Assembly (NCBI GenBank): GCA_964407825.1
Contig: CAYOXD010000063.1
Span: 1 to 16,780, forward strand
Length of the DNA stretch: 16,780 bases
Source of the DNA: CAYOXD01 sp964407825
Lineage (GTDB): Bacteria > Desulfobacterota > Desulfobacteria > Desulfobacterales > JAFDDL01
Direction of reading: 5' to 3'
The stretch's first letter is position 1; every line of letters begins with the position of its first letter. Below, piece by piece: positions 1-5,536 of the stretch. A program made the position numbers and the translations under genes. The notes beneath the pieces are model-generated. The model worked only from the letters and a program-made list of their open reading frames with translations. It was not told the origin of the DNA and did no database searches.

Positions 1-250
<250 letters not shown>

Positions 251-265
251 TGCGTGTCCCCTCCC

Positions 266-556
266 TTAATCGTTCAATACACCCAAGATGTCGTTCTCAC
301 GCATAAAAACATGTTCCTTGCCGTCAATTTTGATTTCCGTCCCCCCATACTTGGAAAAGAGAATCCGATCGCCCGTTTTCACCTCCATGGCGATCCGGTT
401 GCCATTCTCGTCACGCCTTCCCGGACCGACGGCGACGACCCTGCCCTCCTGGGGTTTTTCCTTTGCCGAATCGGGGATGATGATCCCGCCCGGGGTCTTT
501 TTCTCCTCTTCCACTCGGACCACCAGAATCCTATCGTTTATGGGTCTCACCTTCAT
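266..556 (-). CDS. groES: Co-chaperonin GroES (Hsp10)
   Basis: This 96-residue protein is the heptameric lid of the GroEL chamber. It starts MKVRPINDRILVVRVEEE and contains the GGIIIPDSAKEKP mobile-loop region, the VVAVGPG turn, and the C-terminal FSKYGGTEIKIDGKEH and MRENDILGVL motifs, all typical of GroES; the length is normal for the family. Start choice: a GTG nine bases upstream (563-565) is in frame and would give 99 residues, but it lies inside the AGGAGGTG ribosome-binding site. The ATG at 554-556, 8 bases after AGGAGG, is the sensible start. groEL follows 15 bases after the stop. A sigma-70-like promoter and a leader hairpin lie upstream. I see no CIRCE operator, so HrcA control is not supported here. 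Confidence 0.97.
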   Translation of the reverse strand: MKVRPINDRILVVRVEEEKKTPGGIIIPDSAKEKPQEGRVVAVGPGRRDENGNRIAMEVKTGDRILFSKYGGTEIKIDGKEHVFMRENDILGVLND

Positions 557-675
557 TTGATTCACCTCCTAAATCACCTGTGCCTATGGGTTAGCGCAAA
601 TCGCCGGCAGATCGGGAAATTCCCCCTACCTGTCCAGTGATGATCGATGAAATACTGCCGTGAAAATGGTGCCCT

Positions 676-696
676 CGCCCGGAAGAAAACCGGGCG
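676..696 (-). promoter_or_regulatory. Leader hairpin of the groESL transcript
   Basis: A perfect 7-bp inverted repeat, CGCCCGG and CCGGGCG with a 7-base loop (683-689), lies between the predicted groES promoter and the groES start, so it would fold in the 5' untranslated RNA. Flanking bases 671-675 and 701-705 could extend the stem imperfectly through G-C and G-U pairs. It might stabilise the mRNA or modulate expression. There is no T-run on the minus strand after it, so it is not an intrinsic terminator. The function is inference. Confidence 0.4.
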
Positions 697-730
697 TGAT
701 GGGGCGATGTCTTTGGATTTTTCGGATACT

Positions 731-758
731 AATTTAACCATCGTCTATCACTTGTCAA
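731..758 (-). promoter_or_regulatory. Probable sigma-70-type promoter for groES-groEL
   Basis: On the minus strand a perfect -35 box TTGACA (753-758) is followed after 16 bases by TAAATT (731-736), a four-of-six match to the -10 consensus. Transcription would start near 724, giving a leader of about 170 bases before groES. The box lies 47 bases downstream of the end of the permease gene on the same strand, so groESL need not be cotranscribed with it. No heat-shock (CTTGAA / CCCCAT) pair with correct spacing was found. Confidence 0.5.
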
Positions 759-804
759 CGGATTCTTGACCGATATTTTTGACCTGTCCGTCAGCCTTTA
801 GCTT

Positions 805-1608
805 TTAATCGAGGATTCCGACTATCATCCGGATGCCCACCACCATCAACAGCAGGGCGAAAATGCGCTTCAACCGATCGACCGGCAGCCGGTGAGCCAG
901 CCAGACCCCCAGTGGCGCAGTCAGAACGCTGGCGCAGACCAGCCCGATAAGCGCCGGAAGATAGATAAACCCCGCTGAATGGGCGGGAAGCCCCGAGTGC
1001 CGCCAACCATTGTAGAGGTATCCCACGGCGCCGGCAACGGCTATGGGAAATCCGATGGCGGCGGAGGTGCCGATGGCAGGATGAAGGGGAATATTGCACC
1101 AGAGCATGAAGGGCACCGAAAGGGTGCCGCCTCCGATACCCACTAGACTCGATACGGCACCGATGAGGTTTCCCACGCCGAACATGGCCGCTGGGCCCGG
1201 CAGCTGCCGCGAGGGTGCCGGCGCCTTTTCAATGATCAGCTGAACCGCGACGTAGAAGAGGAAGACCACAAAGAGGCCCTTTAGCAGGGCAGAGGGCATC
1301 CTGGAGGCGACACAGGTTCCCAGAAAGGTGCCGGTAAAGATGCCCAGCACGATGCGCCGTACGACGAGCCAATGAACGGCACCCCGGCGGTGGTGGGCCC
1401 TGAAACTGGCCACGGAGGTGAATACGATGCTGGCCATGGAGGTGCCCAGGGCCATTTGCATGAGCACATCCCCGCCGATGCCCTGCCAGGAGAAGCAAAA
1501 AACCAGCATGGGGACAATAATCAGCCCGCCGCCGATGCCCAGAAGACCTGCCAGGACGCCGGCAACGCCGCCAACTGCAAAATAGAGGGCAACGATAGGA
1601 AGGGTCAT
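805..1608 (-). CDS. TauE/SafE (TSUP) family membrane permease, probable sulfite/sulfonate exporter
   Basis: This 267-residue integral membrane protein belongs to the TSUP family (Pfam TauE/SafE, formerly DUF81), whose members move sulfite, sulfoacetate or other organosulfur anions across the inner membrane. The family signature GIGGG occurs twice, at residues 24-28 (LLGIGGGLIIVPML) and 157-161 (LVGIGGGTLSVPFML), reflecting the internal duplication. Long hydrophobic segments occur throughout, including residues 5-35, 50-68, 80-100, 108-126 and 144-165, consistent with 7-8 helices. The length is typical. The ATG at 1608 follows a GAGGA ribosome-binding site. It stands alone between groES and a divergent gene cluster. 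The substrate cannot be read from the sequence; sulfite export would fit a sulfur-metabolising host, but that is inference. Confidence 0.88.
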   Translation of the reverse strand: MTLPIVALYFAVGGVAGVLAGLLGIGGGLIIVPMLVFCFSWQGIGGDVLMQMALGTSMASIVFTSVASFRAHHRRGAVHWLVVRRIVLGIFTGTFLGTCVASRMPSALLKGLFVVFLFYVAVQLIIEKAPAPSRQLPGPAAMFGVGNLIGAVSSLVGIGGGTLSVPFMLWCNIPLHPAIGTSAAIGFPIAVAGAVGYLYNGWRHSGLPAHSAGFIYLPALIGLVCASVLTAPLGVWLAHRLPVDRLKRIFALLLMVVGIRMIVGILD

Positions 1609-1870
1609 GTCATCCTCGTTCTTAGATCATCGTATCGTAACCCGGGGAGTGGGACCTGTACCCCCCTTCCTTCGGCAATTCATGGCAAATCGACCGGCAG
1701 GGTGTTCCGGAACAACTCGCCAGGGCCGCGCCGGAATGGAATGCTGTTCACGGGGACGGCTGCTGTTCATTGATTACCAAGCGTTCGCTTTTCCAGCAAC
1801 CCCAAATAGATACAGTCATTCCAGTTCCGTTTTGCCCATAAGAGGAATCAGCGGTTCTTGTATTTGTTTT

Positions 1871-1897
1871 ATTGTATTTATACAATATGTTATATTG
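1871..1897. promoter_or_regulatory. Two overlapping inverted repeats, candidate operator
   Basis: ATTGTAT at 1871-1877 pairs with ATACAAT at 1880-1886 (7-bp arms, 2-base spacer). The right arm overlaps a second repeat, CAATAT at 1883-1888 with ATATTG at 1892-1897 (6-bp arms, 3-base spacer). Short AT-rich dyads like this between divergent genes are typical binding sites for dimeric repressors or activators. No regulator gene is adjacent, so the binding protein is unknown. Confidence 0.35.
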
Positions 1898-2058
1898 CAG
1901 CGCCCCTTTACGCGCACCTACCCCACCCCCATAGACCCAACTAATCAGCTCACATCGCCCAAGGAAGCCTGGAAGCCGCGCCGCCAAAAACGGAATTAGC
2001 AGTTCTCAATCGACTCAGTTATTTGATTTTTTGGTTACATTTCATTGCGTTACAAGCT

Positions 2059-2073
2059 TGGCATTGTTTTTGA
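2059..2073 (+). promoter_or_regulatory. Candidate sigma-54 promoter for the aminomutase cluster
   Basis: TGGCATTGTTTTTGA matches the sigma-54 pattern TGGCACG-N4-TTGC at TGGCA and TTG with correct spacing. It misses the CG after TGGCA and has A instead of C at the -12 GC. It lies about 75 bases before the aminomutase ATG. The weak -12 half makes this a tentative call; a chance match in AT-rich DNA is possible. Confidence 0.3.
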
Positions 2074-2147
2074 TTAAGCGCTGGTTGGCGGAGGAAAGTC
2101 GCTGTCACCCATAACCTCTTTTAGATGGAACGATAGAAGGAAACGTC

Positions 2148-3437
2148 ATGCAAACACGCATCCAGATGCATCCGACCGTAGAAGATTCATGCGATGAGAA
2201 GGTCGAGGAGCCTCCGAGTTCTCACCCGCCATCCGCCTGCCTGACGGAAGTGGCGCCCCTCATTCCCCTGGATACCTCCCCCAGCGCGAAGCTTTCCCGG
2301 TCAAACCGCTCTTCTGCCGAAACACGCGCGTTTCGAAAACGATTTTACCCTGGGGTGACAGACAAGCAATGGAACGACTGGCGATGGCAGATCGGCAACC
2401 GTATCAACGGACTTGCCCAGTTGGCATCGATGATCCAATTGAGCCCGGACGAGCGGATCGCTCTGTCCCAGCCGGAGACCAAACTGCCCCTCGGCATCAC
2501 GCCCTACTACACCAGCCTGGTATCACCAAATGATCCGGCCCAGCCCCTTCGCCGGACCGTTATCCCCACCACCGGAGAATTGTTGCGCATGGCCTGCGAG
2601 GCGGACGACCCGCTCCATGAGGAGGCACAGAGTCCGGTCCCCGGCCTGGTCCATCGCTACCCGGACAGGGCGCTGCTGCTGGTGCTCGATTTTTGCTCCA
2701 CCTACTGCCGATACTGCACCCGTTCCCGGGTGGTGGGAAAGAGAAGCATTTTCCCGAGCCGCAAGCGCCTGGAGCGGGCCATCGCTTACATCGCCGCCAC
2801 GCCGGCTATCCACGATGTCATCCTCTCCGGCGGAGATCCCCTGACCTTGGGCGATGACCGGCTGGACTGGCTGCTGGGCCGGCTGAGGTCGATCCCCCAC
2901 CTGGATATCATCCGCATCGGCACCAAGGTGCCGGCGGTGCTGCCCCAGCGCATCACCCCCAAGCTTACGCGGATGCTGAAAAAGCACCATCCCCTGTGGA
3001 TGAGTCTGCACTTCACCCACCCGGACGAATGCACGCCGGAGAGCTACCGGGCCTGCGGCATGCTGGCCGACGCGGGGATCCCCCTGGGTAGTCAGACGGT
3101 ACTCTTGAAGGACATCAACGATACGGTGGAGACCATGAGGCGGCTGGTCTATCACCTGCTGAAGATGCGCGTGCGACCCTACTATCTGTACCAGTGCGAC
3201 CCCATCACCGGATCCCATCATTTTCGGACCTCCGTTCAGCGGGGGCTCGATATCATCGAGGGGCTCAGGGGATTTGTCAGCGGGTACGCGGTGCCCACCT
3301 TCGTGGTGGACGCTCCGGGCGGTGGCGGAAAGATCCCGCTGCTGCCGGAATACCGGGCAGGCAGGGAGGCCGGTGCGCTGCTGCTGAGAAACTATGAGCA
3401 CCGGATCTTTCGATACCCGGATATGGATGAGAACTGA
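2148..3437 (+). CDS. kamA: Lysine 2,3-aminomutase (KamA-type radical SAM enzyme)
   Basis: This 429-residue enzyme should interconvert L-lysine and L-beta-lysine using a [4Fe-4S] cluster, S-adenosylmethionine and PLP. Cluster-binding CSTYCRYC gives Cys183, Cys187 and Cys190. The PLP lysine is Lys395 in DAPGGGGK. The two acidic residues that in clostridial lysine 2,3-aminomutase bind the lysine side chain are present: Asp351 in LYQCD and Asp388 in VVDAPGGGGK. As I recall, these are replaced in glutamate 2,3-aminomutase, so lysine is the likely substrate. The spacing Cys183-Asp351-Asp388-Lys395 equals that of the clostridial enzyme (Cys125, Asp293, Asp330, Lys337, from memory), with a uniform offset of 58. 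The first ~55 residues form a polar, proline/serine-rich extension; the C-terminus is shorter than in the clostridial enzyme. The ATG follows AAGGAAA. The next gene starts 63 bases on. An EF-P-modifying EpmB role is less likely because no EF-P partner gene is nearby. Confidence 0.9.
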   Translation: MQTRIQMHPTVEDSCDEKVEEPPSSHPPSACLTEVAPLIPLDTSPSAKLSRSNRSSAETRAFRKRFYPGVTDKQWNDWRWQIGNRINGLAQLASMIQLSPDERIALSQPETKLPLGITPYYTSLVSPNDPAQPLRRTVIPTTGELLRMACEADDPLHEEAQSPVPGLVHRYPDRALLLVLDFCSTYCRYCTRSRVVGKRSIFPSRKRLERAIAYIAATPAIHDVILSGGDPLTLGDDRLDWLLGRLRSIPHLDIIRIGTKVPAVLPQRITPKLTRMLKKHHPLWMSLHFTHPDECTPESYRACGMLADAGIPLGSQTVLLKDINDTVETMRRLVYHLLKMRVRPYYLYQCDPITGSHHFRTSVQRGLDIIEGLRGFVSGYAVPTFVVDAPGGGGKIPLLPEYRAGREAGALLLRNYEHRIFRYPDMDEN

Positions 3438-3500
3438 CGCTTCATTCCTGGGCCTGCCCGTGACACAATCACCTTTATTTGGAAATACTGGAGGAAGATC

Positions 3501-4520
3501 TTGGAGATGATCATCGGCATTACCTTTGATCTTCGATCCGAATACCTCGCCATGGGGTACTCGGAGGAGGATACGGCTGAGTTCGACCGTGAGGATACCA
3601 TTTCTGCCATCGAGACGGCCCTGGCTGATCTAGGGCACAGGCCGGAGCGCATCGGGAATGCCCGGCAGCTCACCGGGCAGCTGGCGGCCGGCGAGCGCTG
3701 GGACCTTGTATTCAACATCGCCGAGGGGCTTTCCGGCATCGGCCGGGAAGCTCAGGTGCCGACGATTCTGGATCTTTACGGGATTCCCTACACCTTTTCG
3801 GATCCCCTGGTGATGAGCCTCACCCTTCACAAGGCCATGACCAAGCGGGTAATCCGGGACAGCGGCATTCCGACAACGGATTTCGTGGTGTTCGATCCCG
3901 ACGCCACCGCCCCGCCAATTTCCTTTCCGCCGCCCTATTTCATCAAACCCGTGGCCGAGGGAACGGGAAAGGGCATCAGTCCCGCCTCCATCATCCGGGA
4001 TCCGAACCTGCTGCCGGCTGCCGCCGGCCGGATGATGACTGTCTACCGCCAGGCCGTCCTGGTGGAGCCCTTTCTGCCGGGCCGGGAATTCACCGTGGGA
4101 ATCCTGGGGACCGGCAGGGAGGCCAGGGTTCTGGGCACTACCGAGGTCGTCCTGGCCGGAAAGGCCGAGGCCGAGGTCTACTCCTACGTGAATAAGGAGC
4201 AGTGCGAGGAGCGGGTGATCTACCGGCCGGTGAGCGCGGAACTGGATCCTCCGGTGAGGGAGGCAGAGGCCGTCTCCCTTGCCGCCTGGCGGGCCCTTGG
4301 CTGCCGAGATGCGGGGCGGGTGGATCTGCGCTGCGATGGGGAGGGCCGCCCGCAGTTCATGGAGGTAAACCCCCTTGCAGGGCTCCATCCCGAGCATTCA
4401 GATCTTCCCATCCTCTGCGCCCAGCAGGGCATCTCCTACCGCAGCCTGATCGGCGAGATTCTCTCCTCTGCCGGGAAGCGGGTCGCGGAACCGACCGGAG
4501 CCCGTCGCTCATGCGGGTAG
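3501..4520 (+). CDS. ATP-grasp ligase of the D-alanine-D-alanine ligase family (first copy)
   Basis: This 339-residue cytoplasmic enzyme has the fold that activates a carboxylate as acyl phosphate and joins it to an amine. Seen: an N-terminal domain with LVFNIAEGLSGIGREAQVP and LDLYGIPYTFSDP (the Ddl region binding the first substrate), the ATP-binding lysine segment YFIKPVAEGTGKGIS, the loop EVYSYVNKEQCEERVIYRP, and the metal/catalytic segment GRVDLRCDGEGRPQFMEVN with the Arg-Asp and Glu-Val-Asn residues conserved in Ddl. Start: the TTG at 3501 is 6 bases after GGAGG and is best spaced; the ATG at 3507 (337 residues) is a close alternative. Its end overlaps the next ligase by 10 bases, so the two are translationally coupled. 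Lack of nearby mur/fts genes, presence of a second copy, and the aminomutase neighbour argue against ordinary cell-wall Ddl. Substrates are unknown; a beta-lysine amide is inferred. Confidence 0.85.
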   Translation: MEMIIGITFDLRSEYLAMGYSEEDTAEFDREDTISAIETALADLGHRPERIGNARQLTGQLAAGERWDLVFNIAEGLSGIGREAQVPTILDLYGIPYTFSDPLVMSLTLHKAMTKRVIRDSGIPTTDFVVFDPDATAPPISFPPPYFIKPVAEGTGKGISPASIIRDPNLLPAAAGRMMTVYRQAVLVEPFLPGREFTVGILGTGREARVLGTTEVVLAGKAEAEVYSYVNKEQCEERVIYRPVSAELDPPVREAEAVSLAAWRALGCRDAGRVDLRCDGEGRPQFMEVNPLAGLHPEHSDLPILCAQQGISYRSLIGEILSSAGKRVAEPTGARRSCG

Positions 4521-5536
4521 CGATCCTGCATAATGCCGTCGGGCAAGATGGCAGCGCTGACGAAAGGGATGTGCTGGTCCAGGCCGAAGCCGTCTCAAAG
4601 GCCCTGGAGGGGCTGGGGCACACGGTCACGATCCTCCCCTGCGATCTGGATCTGGCAGCGATCCGGGAGCGACTGACGGAAACCGCCCCGGACCTTGTCT
4701 TCAACCTGGTGGAATCCCTTGGCGGCAGCGGTCGGCTCATCCATCTGGTGCCCTACCTGCTTGAGGCCATGGGACTTTCCTGCACCGGCGCAGGTGCCGA
4801 GGCGATATTGCTCTCCTCCAACAAGATCACTGCCAAGACGCGACTTCGGTCCGCTGGACTTCTCACCCCTGACTGGATCGGCCCCCATCCCTTGCACCCC
4901 AGCCCACTGCAGGCTTATGGGACGGCCAACGTCCGGCGCCAGTGGAGCTGGATCATCAAATCCGTGTGGGAGCATGCCTCCATCGGCCTGGACGAGGACG
5001 GACTGCTGCACGACGCGAAGCCGGAGGCGGTCCTGGAGGCCCTCTCCCACCGGGCGCCGGCCCTGGGGGGTGCCTGCTTTGCCGAAGCCTTCATCGAGGG
5101 CCGGGAATTCAACCTCTCGATCCTCGCAGGTCCGGGAGGGCCGGTGGTGCTGCCGCCTGCCGAAATCCGCTTCGAAGGCTACGATGCAGACAAACCCCGA
5201 ATCGTGGGGTACCGGGCCAAGTGGGAGACCGGGACCTACGAGTATACCCATACGCCAAGAGCATTCGATTTTTCGAAGGCCGAGGAGCCCCTGTTGGCCG
5301 CCCTTTCCGAGACCGCCCTGGCCGCCTGGAAATGCCTGGGGATGGAGGGGTATGCCCGGGTGGACTTCCGGGTCGATACCGACGGTGCCCCCTGGATCCT
5401 CGAAGTCAACGCCAACCCCTGCCTGTCGCCGGACGCGGGCTTTTCCGCCGCCCTTGCCCGGGCCGGCATCCCCTTCGGGGAGGCGATCGACCGAATCCTC
5501 ACGGCCGCCCTGGCGGCCGATGGAAAGATTCCATGA
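4511..5536 (+). CDS. ATP-grasp ligase of the D-alanine-D-alanine ligase family (second copy)
   Basis: This is a second, diverged ATP-grasp ligase of 341 residues. It starts MRVAILHNAVGQDG. Domains: N-terminal Rossmann-like part with DLVFNLVESLGGSGRLIHLVP; the ATP-binding segment WIIKSVWEHASIGLDEDG, whose HASIGL corresponds to the GSSVGV loop of Ddl; EAFIEGREFNLSIL; the omega-loop region GYRAKWETGTYEYTHTPRAF; and the catalytic end ARVDFRVDTDGAPWILEVN with Arg, Asp, Glu and Asn conserved. The ATG at 4511 lies inside the end of the upstream ligase (GGAG 10 bases before it), and its TGA overlaps the next start as ATGA. This gives coupled translation of three consecutive genes. An open frame reading further upstream lies inside the first ligase and is not the start. 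Two ligases suggest two successive amide bonds or a heteromeric ligase; which is unknown. Confidence 0.85.
   Translation: MRVAILHNAVGQDGSADERDVLVQAEAVSKALEGLGHTVTILPCDLDLAAIRERLTETAPDLVFNLVESLGGSGRLIHLVPYLLEAMGLSCTGAGAEAILLSSNKITAKTRLRSAGLLTPDWIGPHPLHPSPLQAYGTANVRRQWSWIIKSVWEHASIGLDEDGLLHDAKPEAVLEALSHRAPALGGACFAEAFIEGREFNLSILAGPGGPVVLPPAEIRFEGYDADKPRIVGYRAKWETGTYEYTHTPRAFDFSKAEEPLLAALSETALAAWKCLGMEGYARVDFRVDTDGAPWILEVNANPCLSPDAGFSAALARAGIPFGEAIDRILTAALAADGKIP

Larger units (their letters stand above)
1609..2147. other. Long divergent intergenic region without a supported gene
   Basis: These 539 bases separate the leftward permease gene from the rightward aminomutase cluster. Short open frames exist on both strands, but none has a ribosome-binding site plus recognisable protein character. 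The DNA between about 1800 and 2080 is clearly more AT-rich than the genes around it. It holds overlapping inverted repeats at 1871-1897 and a sigma-54-like motif at 2059-2073, listed separately. It should contain the promoters for one or both flanking genes. I cannot identify an RNA gene in it. Confidence 0.6.

Noticed and set aside
563..565. GTG as the groES start
   Set aside because: It is part of the AGGAGGTG ribosome-binding site; the ATG at 554-556 has proper spacing.
557..804. CIRCE operator or sigma-32 promoter before groES
   Set aside because: No TTAGCACTC-N9-GAGTGCTAA dyad is present, and the CCCCAT seen on the minus strand has no CTTGAA partner at the right distance.
1372..1999. 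Plus-strand open frames at 1372-1773 and 1607-1999, and minus 1748-1987
   Set aside because: They overlap the permease gene or AT-rich intergenic DNA, have no ribosome-binding sites and resemble no protein.
2523..3401. 292-residue open frame on the minus strand
   Set aside because: Antisense shadow of the aminomutase.
2148..3437. EpmB role (EF-P beta-lysylation) for the aminomutase
   Set aside because: No efp or epmA gene is in the window and the cluster context points to small-molecule chemistry. It cannot be fully excluded without the whole genome.
4942..5532. In-frame extension upstream of the GNAT-deacetylase fusion
   Set aside because: These 197 codons overlap the second ligase in another frame and look arginine/glycine/proline-rich. 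The ATG at 5533 with ATGA overlap is the natural start.
3501..5536. Housekeeping D-alanine-D-alanine ligases
   Set aside because: No mur, fts or ddl-type neighbourhood, two coupled diverged copies, and linkage to aminomutase and acetyl-transfer genes.
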